Below the pieces are notes generated by a model, which was not told the origin of the DNA, ran no database searches, and worked only from the letters and a program-made list of their open reading frames with translations. A DNA stretch of 64,000 nt from CADEEL01 sp050246475 (GTDB lineage Bacteria > Pseudomonadota > Alphaproteobacteria > Caulobacterales > Aquidulcibacteraceae), in assembly GCA_050246475.1 (NCBI GenBank), contig JBFWVZ010000001.1:248001-312000 (forward strand), read 5' to 3'. The translations under genes were made by a program, and so were the position numbers. Below are positions 48,209-57,581 of the stretch, piece after piece. Position 1 is the stretch's first letter. Every line of letters starts with the position of its first letter.

Positions 48209-49184
48209 GGCCGACACTGACCGCCTGCCCGCCTCTTCGACGCCGACGCTCCGGCAGCTGCAATTCCTGGCGGCGCTGGCGCGGCATGGCAGCTTTGTGC
48301 GCGCCGCCGATGCGGTCGGGGTGGCGCAGCCGACGCTCTCGGCCGGGATCAAGGAGCTCGAGGCCTCGCTCGACACGACGCTCGTTGAGCGTGGGCGCGC
48401 GGGCATCGTGCTGACGCCGGCTGGCGAGGAGGCGGCGGCGCGGGCGCGGCGCGTGCTCTCCGACGTCGATGAATTGGTGCGTGCAGCGCGCGGCGCGGGG
48501 GCGCCGTTCTCCGGCACGTTCCGTTTGGGGGCCATCCCGACGATTGCGCCTTTCCTGCTGCCGCGCGCGCTGCCGGAACTGCGTTCGCGCTATCCGCAGA
48601 TCAAAGTGCATCTAAAGGAAGACATCACGAGCCGCCTCATCGATGCGCTGCGCGCGCGTTCGCTCGATGCGGCGGTGATCGCGTTGCCCTACGCGGCGCA
48701 AGGCATCGAGAGCGAAGCTGTTGCGGAGGATGAGTTTCTCTTCCTCGCCCCGACAGGCCATCCGCTGACGCTCCGCAACGATCTGGCGCCCGAGCATCTC
48801 GCGGAAGAGGACGTGCTCTTGCTCGAAGACGGGCATTGCCTGCGCGAACACGCGCTTTCCGTATGCAAGACCGAACCTGGCAAACTCTGTGCGGATGTCG
48901 GCGCAACGAGCCTTGCGACGCTGGTTCAGATGGTGGCGGGCGGCTTGGGCGTGACGCTGTTGCCGAAGCTCGCGGCGGAAGGCGGCGCCGCGGCGGGCGC
49001 GCCGGTGGCGCTTCGACCGTTCGAAGAGCCAGTGATCGGGCGCACGATCGGCGTTGCATGGCGCCAAGGCGGCGCGCGCGAAGAAGAAGCGCGGCTGCTC
49101 GCCGCGCTCCTGCGCGAAACCGTGTTCAAAAACGCGGCCCTTAAGAGCGCGGGGGATCCGGCGCGCGCGCCAGCTTCTCGATGA
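48207..49184 (+). CDS. oxyR: Hydrogen peroxide sensor/regulator OxyR (LysR family)
   Basis: 325 residues. The N-terminal LysR helix-turn-helix is at about 15-70 (RQLQFLAALARHGSFVRAAD). The redox pair is visible as Cys211 (in DGHCLREHA) and Cys220, the C-x8-C spacing of E. coli OxyR Cys199/Cys208. It should activate peroxide defence genes when oxidised; none is near. Its 3' end overlaps the convergent small membrane protein gene by 44 bases. An OxyR-like operator overlaps its own start. Confidence 0.93.
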   Translation: MADTDRLPASSTPTLRQLQFLAALARHGSFVRAADAVGVAQPTLSAGIKELEASLDTTLVERGRAGIVLTPAGEEAAARARRVLSDVDELVRAARGAGAPFSGTFRLGAIPTIAPFLLPRALPELRSRYPQIKVHLKEDITSRLIDALRARSLDAAVIALPYAAQGIESEAVAEDEFLFLAPTGHPLTLRNDLAPEHLAEEDVLLLEDGHCLREHALSVCKTEPGKLCADVGATSLATLVQMVAGGLGVTLLPKLAAEGGAAAGAPVALRPFEEPVIGRTIGVAWRQGGAREEEARLLAALLRETVFKNAALKSAGDPARAPASR

Positions 49185-49482
49185 GCAGCGGCAAGCGCAG
49201 CACGAACCAAAGTGCTGCCCAGATGTTGCCGAGCACGAAAACCGGCAGCGCCCATAATATCGCCGCCCACCAGGAGCGCTCGACGATGAAGACGAGCGCG
49301 GCGAAGAGCAGAAAGCCTACATAGAGATCGACCAGGCTGACGACGCCCCACGGCAAGCTGGCGATGACGCCGAATTGCTGAATGAGATCGCCGTGGAGAT
49401 CCGTGTAGGCGAACATCGCCCACACGATGAGGCCGAGGAGCGCGATCCCCGCCATCCCGATCACTGCGCGCAACGCGTTCAT
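49141..49482 (-). CDS. Small membrane protein, DUF1475-like
   Basis: 113 residues with three hydrophobic segments (about residues 5-27, 49-70 and 73-95). The motif SLVDLYVGFLLF and LGNIWAALWFVL resemble DUF1475 proteins. Function is unknown. The 3' end overlaps oxyR on the opposite strand. It follows the prolyl oligopeptidase-gene region on the minus side but reads away from it; the gap is 39 bases. Confidence 0.75.
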   Translation of the reverse strand: MNALRAVIGMAGIALLGLIVWAMFAYTDLHGDLIQQFGVIASLPWGVVSLVDLYVGFLLFAALVFIVERSWWAAILWALPVFVLGNIWAALWFVLRLPLLIEKLARAPDPPRS

Positions 49483-49521
49483 CTGCGCCTGCTCCTTCCG
49501 TTCAGGCCTAAAGGCCGCGGC

Positions 49522-51624
49522 TCAATCGATCAAGCGCTGCGACAGATAGGTGAATTCAAGCGCCCGGCGGCGCGCGGCTTCGCGCAGATTTGCGGCGGCG
49601 GAATGGCCGCCGTCGGTGTTCTCGTAATAGAGGAAGGGCATGCCGAGTTCCTGCATGCGCGCGGCGTATTTGCGCGCGTGCGCGGGGTGGACGCGATCGT
49701 CCTTCGTCGAGGTGACGAAGAAGGGGACCGGGAAATCGTCGCGCCGGCGGAGGTTTTGATAGGGTGAGATGGACGCCAGGAAGGCGCGCTCCTCGGGATT
49801 GGAGGGGGAGCCGTATTCATCGACCCATGAAGCGCCGGCCAGAAGCTGGTCGAAGCGCAGCATGTCCAAGAGCGGCACCTGCACGACGGCGGCGCGGAAC
49901 AATTCCGGGCGCTGGGTGAGCATGACGCCCATCAGTAGCCCGCCGTTCGATCCGCCCATGATGCCCAGGCGGCGTGGGCTGGTGATCCGCCTACGGATCA
50001 AATCCTCGGCGATCGCGATGAAGTCGTCATAGACGACTTGGCGGTTGGTGCGGAGGCCCGCCTGATGCCAAGCGGGGCCGAACTCGCCGCCGCCGCGGAT
50101 GTTGGCCATCACGTACACGCCGCCGCGTTCCAGCCACATGCGCCCGACGAATGGGTTGTAGGTGGGCGGGTAGGAGATCTGGAAGCCGCCGTAGCCATAG
50201 AGCAACGTGGGGTTGGAGCCGTCCATCGGGGCGTTGGCGCGGCGAATGACTGTGTAAGGCACGCGCGTGCCGTCGCGGCTGACAGCCTCGAACGCTTCGG
50301 AGACCATCCCTTCTGCGTTGAAGAGGGCGGTCATGGAGCGCACGGCATTGGCCTGGCCGGTGCGCGCGTCCATCGCGTAGAGGGTGTCGGGCGTCAGGTA
50401 GTCCTCGAAGACGGCGAAGGCCTCGCTGCGGCTGGGGCTTGCGCCCGCGAAGCCGACGGAGCCGGTTGAGGGAACGGGCATTTCGCTTTCGAGCCAGGCG
50501 CGGCCGTCGAACGAAAAGCGCAGCACGCGTCCGCGCACATTGCGGAAACCGGCGACGAGCACGGCGTCGCGCGTCAGCTCGACGGCTTCGATCGATTCAC
50601 GCGGCCCCGGCCCATAGAGCACCTGCACGCGCGGCGCGGCGGCGCCCACGTCCTCGAGCGGATAGGCGATCAGCGCGCCCTGCGGATAGGTTTGCGCGCC
50701 CACCGTCCACGCCTCTTCGAGCGTGGCGACGATCTGGCCCTTATGGATGCCGCGGATGGTGGCCTTGGCCGGCAGCGTCACGCGCTGCGGGGCTTGGCTT
50801 TCGAGCAGCCAATTGGTGCTTTCGAAGAAGGTGTCGGCCTCGACGGCCAGGAGCGTGTGTTCGCCGCGCTCGTCTTCCAGGCTGGCGACGAAGACGCCCA
50901 CATCGCTTGCTTGCCCGCGCAGCAATTCGCGCGCGTCAGCGAGCGGGGTTCCCCGGCGCCATTCGCGCACGATGAAGGGATAGCCAGATTCCGTCAGCGT
51001 GCCTTCGCCCCAATCGGTGGCGACGACGAGGGTGTCGTTGTCGCGCCATGCCACGGAGGACTTGGCTTCGGGCACGACAAAGCCGCCTTGCACGAACGTC
51101 CGTGTACGGACGTCAAATTCGCGCCAAGTGGTGGCGTCGAGGCCGCCGTTAGAGAGCGAGACCATGCAGCGATTGCCATCCGGGCTGCATTCGACGCCTT
51201 TGAACACCCAATTGGCGTTCTCGGCGGCGGCGAGCGCGTCGATGTCGAGCAGCGTCTCCCATACCGGTTGCCCGCGGCGGAAGGCATCCAGCGGAGAGCG
51301 GCGCCAGATGCCGCGCACGTGGCGGTCGTCCTGCCAGAAATTGTAATAATGCTCGCCGCGCACTTGGCCGAGCGGGAGACGGTCCCGGTTTTCCGCGATG
51401 GCGAGCGCCTGGGCGCGGAGCTCCGCGAAGCGCGCATCGCCCTCCAGCACCGCCAGCGAGCGCTCATTCTCCTGACGCACCCACGCGAGCGCGCGTTCCC
51501 CCTCGACCTCCTCCATCCAAGGATAGGGATCGGGCCGGGACGCGGATGAGTTCATGGTCACGCTCGAACAAGAGGACGAAAGCAGAAGGCCGCAGGCGGC
51601 GGCGAAGAGGGCGGCAAAACGCAT
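49522..51624 (-). CDS. Prolyl oligopeptidase family serine peptidase (S9A), exported lipoprotein
   Basis: 700 residues. A lipoprotein-type signal (LLLSSSC near residue 19) is followed by the propeller domain (about 60-420) and an alpha/beta hydrolase domain. The catalytic triad is Ser in GGSNGG, Asp in TKDDRVHP and His in DGGHSAA. The start PDPYPWMEEVEGERALAWVR is characteristic of S9A. It cleaves peptides in the periplasm. An eight-residue longer start at 51648 is possible. Confidence 0.92.
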   Translation of the reverse strand: MRFAALFAAACGLLLSSSCSSVTMNSSASRPDPYPWMEEVEGERALAWVRQENERSLAVLEGDARFAELRAQALAIAENRDRLPLGQVRGEHYYNFWQDDRHVRGIWRRSPLDAFRRGQPVWETLLDIDALAAAENANWVFKGVECSPDGNRCMVSLSNGGLDATTWREFDVRTRTFVQGGFVVPEAKSSVAWRDNDTLVVATDWGEGTLTESGYPFIVREWRRGTPLADARELLRGQASDVGVFVASLEDERGEHTLLAVEADTFFESTNWLLESQAPQRVTLPAKATIRGIHKGQIVATLEEAWTVGAQTYPQGALIAYPLEDVGAAAPRVQVLYGPGPRESIEAVELTRDAVLVAGFRNVRGRVLRFSFDGRAWLESEMPVPSTGSVGFAGASPSRSEAFAVFEDYLTPDTLYAMDARTGQANAVRSMTALFNAEGMVSEAFEAVSRDGTRVPYTVIRRANAPMDGSNPTLLYGYGGFQISYPPTYNPFVGRMWLERGGVYVMANIRGGGEFGPAWHQAGLRTNRQVVYDDFIAIAEDLIRRRITSPRRLGIMGGSNGGLLMGVMLTQRPELFRAAVVQVPLLDMLRFDQLLAGASWVDEYGSPSNPEERAFLASISPYQNLRRRDDFPVPFFVTSTKDDRVHPAHARKYAARMQELGMPFLYYENTDGGHSAAANLREAARRRALEFTYLSQRLID

Positions 51625-51727
51625 CGGACGGTCTCCCCGGCCGCGCACCTAGCCCGGAAGGCGCGCCCGCGCCAGCCCGGCGCGACAGGCTGGCGGAGCG
51701 GGGGCGGCGCGCTTAGGTAGAGAGCCG

Positions 51728-52546
51728 ATGCGCTACGTGAAAATGAACGGCTGCGGGAACGATTTCGTCATTCTCGACCGGCGCGGCGAGGGGGCGCTCT
51801 CGCTGACGCGCGAACGCGCGCGCGCCATCGCGGACCGCAAGGCCGGCCTTGGCTGCGATCAGATCATCGCGCTTGAGCCGTCCGCGCGCGGCGACGTCTT
51901 CATGCGGATCTGGAACGCGGACGGCGAAGAAGTCTCCGCCTGCGGGAACGGCACACGCGCGGTGGCGTGGCTGCTCATGCAGGAACAGGGCGGCGCGAAA
52001 GAGATCGACACCGCCGCGGGCCTTCTCCACGCCGAGCCGCGCGGGGGAGACCGCATCATGGTGGACATGGGCGCGCCGCGCTTGGATTGGCGCGAGATCC
52101 CTGTCGCGCGCACGACGGACACGGTGCGGATGGATTATTCCAACGAAGCGGGCGGAATGCGGCTCGCTGGGCCCGGCGGCGTCAATATGGGCAATCCGCA
52201 TGCGGTGTTTTTCGTCGATGACGTCGAGGCGCTGCCTCTCGACGTGATCGGGCCGGCGGTGGAGCACGATGCGTTCTTTCCCGAGCAGGTGAACGCAGGT
52301 TTCGCGGAAGTGCGCGCGCGCGATCTTATTCGTCTGCGTGTGTGGGAGCGCGGGGCCGGGCTCACCAAAGCGTGCGGCACCGGCGCATGCGCCGCGCTCG
52401 TCGCCGCGCATCGCGCGGGCTTAACCGACCGGCGCGCGACGATCCTGGCGGACGGCGGCGCGCTCGACATCGAATGGGGCGCCGACAATCACGTGCGGAT
52501 GACAGGTCCGGTCGAAGTCGAGGGGCAGGGAGAGCTGGCGGCATGA
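51728..52546 (+). CDS. dapF: Diaminopimelate epimerase
   Basis: 272 residues. Converts LL-DAP to meso-DAP for peptidoglycan and lysine. The two catalytic cysteines are Cys72 (SACGNGTR) and Cys216 (KACGTGAC), each in the family motif. It begins MRYVKMNGCGNDFVILD. Its stop overlaps the following lipoprotein start by four bases. It is in the same direction as the leucine genes. Confidence 0.97.
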   Translation: MRYVKMNGCGNDFVILDRRGEGALSLTRERARAIADRKAGLGCDQIIALEPSARGDVFMRIWNADGEEVSACGNGTRAVAWLLMQEQGGAKEIDTAAGLLHAEPRGGDRIMVDMGAPRLDWREIPVARTTDTVRMDYSNEAGGMRLAGPGGVNMGNPHAVFFVDDVEALPLDVIGPAVEHDAFFPEQVNAGFAEVRARDLIRLRVWERGAGLTKACGTGACAALVAAHRAGLTDRRATILADGGALDIEWGADNHVRMTGPVEVEGQGELAA

Positions 52547-53325
52547 GAGCAATTCTTCTCGCATTGCTTCTGGCCGCGTGTGCGACACCGCAGCCGGCCG
52601 AGCACGCAGCGCCGGCGGCGCCGGCTCCAACGCGAGAGGCCGGCGCGTGCGTCGCGCATGTCGCGGTGCGGATGACGCAACTCGCGAGTGGCAGCGTACG
52701 CGTAACCGCGCTTGGGCCGATCCATCGGGAAGAGGCGTTGCTCAGCAACGAACCGACGCAAGAGGAATGGCTGGCCCTCAGGCTGGCGATGCTTGGGGCG
52801 ATGCGGCGGGAAGTTCCCATCGAACCGGAAGCACCAGATGTCGAGACCTGCATCGAGATCGAAGCGGATGCGTCCGTCCGGTACGGGCTCGTCACTGATT
52901 TGATGACGCGCATCAGTGCGCAGGGGCGGCGCATCACGCTGCGCGAAACCGTGCGCACGCCTTTCGAGATCGTCCATGGCTGCTGGATCGAACGGCGAGA
53001 GAGCGAAACAATCACGATGCGCTGGCTGCCGGATCGGGAAAATCCAGCACGGTTCAACGGCGAGACGCTCACCTATGGCGCCCAGGGGGCATCTAACGCG
53101 AGCCAATATTGGATCGAGCGCGACGGCGCGCAGTGGCGCTTCTGCCCCTGGGACGGTTGCGCGCCGATCGGCGAGACGGCGGCGCGCGCCCTGCCTCAGG
53201 GCGGAATCGAGTATTTTGAGGCCGTGGGCAATGCCGAACGGCTCGAACTCGCGCTCGTCTCTCGCTTCGGAGACGAGTGGTCTCGCTACATGGTGTTCCA
53301 GGGTGCGCGGGATGGGTGCGATTGA
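52543..53325 (+). CDS. Lipoprotein with ExbD/TolR-like periplasmic domain
   Basis: 260 residues. Lipobox LLLAAC (Cys at about 12), then a Pro/Ala linker. Residues 35-130 resemble the ExbD/TolR periplasmic domain: VETCIEIEADASVRYGLVTDL and ITLRE, where ExbD has D..V.Y..V..VM..; there is no transmembrane helix after a normal ExbD N terminus. The C-terminal half is unrecognised, with cysteines in HGCWIE and RFCPWDGC. ATG at 52543 overlaps the dapF stop. It lies between dapF and leuC. Function unknown. Confidence 0.75.
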   Translation: MRAILLALLLAACATPQPAEHAAPAAPAPTREAGACVAHVAVRMTQLASGSVRVTALGPIHREEALLSNEPTQEEWLALRLAMLGAMRREVPIEPEAPDVETCIEIEADASVRYGLVTDLMTRISAQGRRITLRETVRTPFEIVHGCWIERRESETITMRWLPDRENPARFNGETLTYGAQGASNASQYWIERDGAQWRFCPWDGCAPIGETAARALPQGGIEYFEAVGNAERLELALVSRFGDEWSRYMVFQGARDGCD

Positions 53326-53367
53326 TTGTGTTGCGGCGCCGCATGGGCATCGCCTAGAGAAACGGCG

Positions 53368-54780
53368 ATGCCGGGCCGCACGCTCTACGACAAGATTTGG
53401 GACGCGCACGCCGTCGCGAGCGAAAGCGATGGCACGACGCTCCTCTATATCGATCTCCATCTCATCCACGAGGTGACGAGCCCGCAGGCGTTCGCCGGTC
53501 TGCGCGCGGCGAAGCGGCGGGTGCGGCGGCCCGATCTCATGCTCGCTGTGGCGGACCACAACACGCCGACGGAGAACCAGGCGCTCGGGGCCGCGGGCGT
53601 CGAGGATGCAGAGGCACGTCTTCAGTTGCAGACGCTCGAGAAGAATGTCGCGGATTCGGGCGTCGAATATTTCCCGATGGGCGATGTGCGCAACGGGATC
53701 GTCCATGTCGTGGGGCCCGAGCAGGGGCGCACGATGCCGGGCATGACGATCGTGTGCGGCGACAGCCATACGAGCACGCACGGCGCGATGGGCGCGCTCG
53801 CGTTCGGCATCGGCACCAGCGAAGTCGAACACGTGATGGCGACGCAAACGCTCCGCACGCGCAAAGCCAAGAATATGCTGGCGCGCTTCCACGGCAAACT
53901 CGCGCCGGGCGTCTATTCGAAGGACATGGTGCTCTCGCTCATCGGCAAGATCGGCATGGGCGGCGGCACAGGGCACGTCATCGAATATGCGGGCGAAGCG
54001 ATCCGCGCGCTTTCGATGGAGGCGCGGATGACGATCTGCAACATGTCGATCGAGGCAGGCGCGCGCGCCGGGCTCGTTGCGCCGGACGAGACGACCTATC
54101 GCTATCTGATGGGGCGCCCAGCCGCGCCCAAGGGCGGCGCCTGGCAAGAGGCGCATCTTTATTGGAAGACGCTCTTCTCCGATCCCGATTGCCGGTTCGA
54201 CGTCGTGCACGACATCGACGTCGATGCGCTCGCGCCGCAGGTGACTTGGGGGACGAACCCGGAGCAGGTCGCGAGCGTCGAAGACGTTGTTCCGAATCCG
54301 GACGATTTTCTGGAGGGCGCGCAGCGCGAGACCGCCAAGCGCGCGCTTGCCTATATGGGGCTTAAAGCAGGCCAGAAGATCGAGGGCTTGAAGATCGATC
54401 GCGTGTTCATCGGTTCGTGCACCAATTCGCGCATCGAGGATCTGCGCATCGCGGCCGAGATCGCGAAGAAAGGCCGGGTGGCGGAAGGCGTGCGCGCCAT
54501 GGTGGTGCCGGGTTCGGGGCTGGTGCGCCATCAAGCCGAGGAAGAAGAGCTCGACATCGTCTTCCGCGACGCGGGCTTCGAATGGCGCGAGCCGGGGTGC
54601 TCGATGTGCCTCGGCATGAATCCGGACATCGCCGCGCCGGGCGAACGCGTCGCCTCCACTTCGAACCGCAATTTCGAAGGCCGGCAAGGGCGCGGCGCAC
54701 GCACGCATCTGATGAGCCCGGCGATGGCGGCGGCGGCGGCGCTTCAGGGCGCGATCACGGACGTGCGAGGGATGTTGTGA
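53368..54780 (+). CDS. leuC: 3-isopropylmalate dehydratase large subunit
   Basis: 470 residues. Pairs with LeuD to isomerise 2- to 3-isopropylmalate in leucine synthesis. Fe-S cysteines are in FIGSCTNSR and GCSMCLGMN. It begins MPGRTLYDKIWDAH. The ATG at 53368 has a weak ribosome site; a start 14 codons upstream is less likely. The stop overlaps the next gene (GTGA). Confidence 0.98.
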   Translation: MPGRTLYDKIWDAHAVASESDGTTLLYIDLHLIHEVTSPQAFAGLRAAKRRVRRPDLMLAVADHNTPTENQALGAAGVEDAEARLQLQTLEKNVADSGVEYFPMGDVRNGIVHVVGPEQGRTMPGMTIVCGDSHTSTHGAMGALAFGIGTSEVEHVMATQTLRTRKAKNMLARFHGKLAPGVYSKDMVLSLIGKIGMGGGTGHVIEYAGEAIRALSMEARMTICNMSIEAGARAGLVAPDETTYRYLMGRPAAPKGGAWQEAHLYWKTLFSDPDCRFDVVHDIDVDALAPQVTWGTNPEQVASVEDVVPNPDDFLEGAQRETAKRALAYMGLKAGQKIEGLKIDRVFIGSCTNSRIEDLRIAAEIAKKGRVAEGVRAMVVPGSGLVRHQAEEEELDIVFRDAGFEWREPGCSMCLGMNPDIAAPGERVASTSNRNFEGRQGRGARTHLMSPAMAAAAALQGAITDVRGML

Positions 54781-55643
54781 TCTCTGCGCTCGATCATATC
54801 GCGCTTGCGGTGCGCGATCTCGACGCGGCGGCGGCGCGGTATGCCACGTTGTTGGGGCGTTCGTGGAATTGGCGCGGGCGCGACGGCGGCGCGGAGCATG
54901 TGTGGTTTCAGCTAGAGAACACCGCGCTCGACATCATCGCGCCGGTGGGCGCGGGATACACCGGCGATCGCGTCAAGGCGCATCTAGATGAGCACGGCGA
55001 GGGCATCTGGGCGGTCGCTTTCACCACGCCCGACATGGCCCGCGCGCGGCGGACGCTATCGCGGCGCGGCGTCGAAGCGAGCGAGCCCATGCGCATCCGC
55101 TCAACGCACGTCGAGACCGGGGATAAGCGTTACTGGAATACCGGCGCGCTTTCCGCTTCAGCGACGCACGGCGCGAACATTCTCTTGATCGAAGCGGAGG
55201 CCGAAGCGTGGCCGCTCTCTCCGGCTACGGATGAAACGAACGTCGCGGCGCTCGATCACATCGTCATCCGCACGCCCAATCCGGAGCGCGCGGTGGCGCT
55301 CTACGGCGCGCGCCTCGGGCTCGACATGCGGCTCGACCGCGCCAATCCGGATTGGGGCGCGCGGCTCATGTTCTTTCGCTGCGGCGATCTCATCGTGGAG
55401 ATCGCGCACGATATGAAGGCGGGCGTCTCGGATGCGCCGGATGCGCTCTGGGGCCTGTCATGGCGCGTCAGCGACGCGGCCGCGGCGCAAGCGCGCCTTG
55501 CGGGCGCGGGCTTCGCCGTCTCCGACGTGCGCAAGGGCCGCAAGCCGGGCACGCACGTCTTCACCGTGCGCGACGGCACATCGAACGTGCCGACGATCTG
55601 CGTCGAGCCGGCGCCGGCCAACGCCGCGGAGCGCGCGGCATGA
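54777..55643 (+). CDS. VOC (glyoxalase-like) family protein within the leucine operon
   Basis: 288 residues with two VOC modules: the first from SALDHIALAVRDLDAAAARY, the second from AALDHIVIRTPNPERAVALY (about residue 155). Metal ligands include the His after LD in each. It starts at GTG 54777, overlapping leuC, and its stop overlaps leuD. The function is unknown; lactoylglutathione lyase or epimerase activity is possible but not shown. Confidence 0.85.
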   Translation: MISALDHIALAVRDLDAAAARYATLLGRSWNWRGRDGGAEHVWFQLENTALDIIAPVGAGYTGDRVKAHLDEHGEGIWAVAFTTPDMARARRTLSRRGVEASEPMRIRSTHVETGDKRYWNTGALSASATHGANILLIEAEAEAWPLSPATDETNVAALDHIVIRTPNPERAVALYGARLGLDMRLDRANPDWGARLMFFRCGDLIVEIAHDMKAGVSDAPDALWGLSWRVSDAAAAQARLAGAGFAVSDVRKGRKPGTHVFTVRDGTSNVPTICVEPAPANAAERAA

Positions 55644-56245
55644 AACCGTTCACGACGTTGACCGCGGTCGCGGCGCCGCTGCCGATCGCCAACATCGACA
55701 CCGATCAGATCATCCCGAAGCAATTCCTGGCGACGGTCGAGCGCACGGGGCTGGCCAAGGGGCTCTTCTACGATTTGCGCTTCGATGGCGAAGGCAAGGA
55801 GCGCGACGGCTTCGCGCTCAACCAGGAAGCCTACAAGAACGCGCAGATTTTAATTGCCGGGCCCAATTTCGGCTGCGGCTCCTCGCGCGAACATGCGCCC
55901 TGGGCGCTCGACGATTTCGGCATCCGCGTCGTCATCGCGTCATCGTTCGCGGACATTTTCTACAACAATTGCTTCAACAACGGGCTTCTGCCAATCGTGT
56001 TGGCGCAAGAGGCGGTGGATGAACTCGTGGCGGAAGCGAACGGCGCCAACCACGTCTTCGCCGTCGATCTCGTGAAGCAAACGGTCTCATCGCCTTCGGG
56101 CAAGAGCTATGCGTTCGAGATCGATGCGGGACGCAAACAGAAATTGCTTGAAGGCCTGGACGACATCAGCATGAGCCTCAAACGCAATGACGCCATCGCG
56201 GCGTTTGAAGAAAAGCGCCGTATCGGCGCGCCGTGGCGGCGCTGA
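55640..56245 (+). CDS. leuD: 3-isopropylmalate dehydratase small subunit
   Basis: 201 residues. Begins MKPFTTLTAVAAPLPIANIDTDQIIPKQF, with the GCGSSREHAPWAL motif that contributes the active-site serine region. It completes the LeuCD enzyme. It overlaps the VOC gene by four bases and the ABM-domain gene by one (TGATG). Confidence 0.98.
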   Translation: MKPFTTLTAVAAPLPIANIDTDQIIPKQFLATVERTGLAKGLFYDLRFDGEGKERDGFALNQEAYKNAQILIAGPNFGCGSSREHAPWALDDFGIRVVIASSFADIFYNNCFNNGLLPIVLAQEAVDELVAEANGANHVFAVDLVKQTVSSPSGKSYAFEIDAGRKQKLLEGLDDISMSLKRNDAIAAFEEKRRIGAPWRR

Positions 56246-56529
56246 TGATCGCGATCATAGGGACGCTTCGATTTCCGCCGGAAGAGGCGGCTTCGTTGAA
56301 GCCTCATCTTGAAACGATGGTGGCCGCGACACGCGCCGAGCCCGGCGCGCTTTATTTCTCGCTGGCATTCGATCCTTCCGAACCGGGGCTCGTGCGCGTC
56401 AGCGAGATTTTCGAGGACATGGCGGCGCTCGAATTTCATCGCGCATCGGCGCACATGAAGGCGTGGCGCGCAGTCACGGGCGGCTATACGCGCGATCTCA
56501 AAATCCTCGACGCCAGTGAACGGGCATGA
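56245..56529 (+). CDS. ABM-domain (antibiotic biosynthesis monooxygenase-like) protein
   Basis: 94 residues of the dimeric alpha-beta barrel. It has the pattern GTLRFPPEEAASLKPHLETMVAATR, EPGALYFSLAFD and ISEIFED-type VSEIFEDMAALEFHRAS. ABM proteins degrade or oxidise small molecules or serve as detoxifiers; the role here is unknown. ATG at 56245 overlaps the leuD stop; a GTG at 56233 is an alternative. The stop overlaps leuB. Confidence 0.85.
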   Translation: MIAIIGTLRFPPEEAASLKPHLETMVAATRAEPGALYFSLAFDPSEPGLVRVSEIFEDMAALEFHRASAHMKAWRAVTGGYTRDLKILDASERA

Positions 56530-57581
56530 CGAAGACGCTGCTGCTCTTGCCGGGGGACGGGATCGGGCCGGAAGTGATCGGCGAGGTCCGGCGCGTCATC
56601 GCGGCGATGAAACTGAAGCTGGAGATCGAGACAGCCGCGTTCGGCGGCGCTTCGATCGATCAATTCGGCGCGCCGATCACGGACGAGACAGTCGCGGCGG
56701 CGAAAGCGGCGGACGCGGTGCTGATGGGCGCGGTCGGCGGGCCGCAATGGGCGAAGGTCGAGCGCGCGAAGCGGCCGGAGGCAGGATTGCTCCGCCTACG
56801 GAAGGAGATGGCCGTCTTTGCCAATCTGCGGCCCGCGCTTTGTTTCGACGCGCTCGCTGGCGCTTCGCCCCTGAAGAGCGAGCTCGTCGGCGGGCTCGAC
56901 ATCATGATCGTGCGCGAATTGACGGGCGGGGTCTATTTCGGGGAGCCGCGCGGGATCGAGACGCTCGCGAGCGGGGAGCGCCGGGGCGTCGATACGCAGG
57001 TCTACACGACGAGCGAAATCCATCGCGTGGCGTGCGTGGCGTTCGAGTTGGCGCGCAAGCGCCGGGGGCTCGTGCATTCGGCCGAGAAATCGAACGTGAT
57101 GGAATCGGGGCTCTTGTGGCGCGAGGAGGTCTCCGCGCTGCACGCGGCCGAGTATTCAGACGTGAAGCTCGAACACATCCTCGCCGACAATTGCGCGATG
57201 CAGCTCGTCAAAGCGCCCAAGCAATTCGATGTCATCCTGACGGACAATCTGTTCGGCGATCTGCTTTCGGACGAAGCCGCGATGCTGACGGGCTCGATCG
57301 GGCTTCTGCCCTCCGCCGCGGTCGGGGAAGCGGGCAAGCCAGGGCTCTATGAGCCGGTGCATGGGTCGGCGCCCGACATCGCGGGCAAGGGGCTCGCCAA
57401 TCCGCTGGCGGCGCTGCTTTCGTTTGAGATGGCGTTACGCTTGTCGCTCTCAATGAACGACGAAGCGGATCGGCTCGCGGCAGCGGTGAAGCGCGCTTTG
57501 GATGGCGGCGCGCGCAGCGCCGATCTCGGCGGCGCGCTCTCCACGCGACAGATGGGCGATGCGGTGATCGCGGCGCTTTAG
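56526..57581 (+). CDS. leuB: 3-isopropylmalate dehydrogenase
   Basis: 351 residues. The NAD-dependent oxidative decarboxylase of leucine synthesis. It begins MTKTLLLLPGDGIGPEVIGEV and has NLFGDLLSDEAAMLTGSIG and EPVHGSAPDIAG. It overlaps the ABM gene by four bases and its stop overlaps the rpoN stop. Confidence 0.98.
   Translation: MTKTLLLLPGDGIGPEVIGEVRRVIAAMKLKLEIETAAFGGASIDQFGAPITDETVAAAKAADAVLMGAVGGPQWAKVERAKRPEAGLLRLRKEMAVFANLRPALCFDALAGASPLKSELVGGLDIMIVRELTGGVYFGEPRGIETLASGERRGVDTQVYTTSEIHRVACVAFELARKRRGLVHSAEKSNVMESGLLWREEVSALHAAEYSDVKLEHILADNCAMQLVKAPKQFDVILTDNLFGDLLSDEAAMLTGSIGLLPSAAVGEAGKPGLYEPVHGSAPDIAGKGLANPLAALLSFEMALRLSLSMNDEADRLAAAVKRALDGGARSADLGGALSTRQMGDAVIAAL

Noticed and set aside
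52489..54708. 739-codon open frame on the minus strand opposite the lipoprotein and leuC
   Set aside because: Spans several true genes and the start/stop overlaps; composition is that of an antisense shadow.
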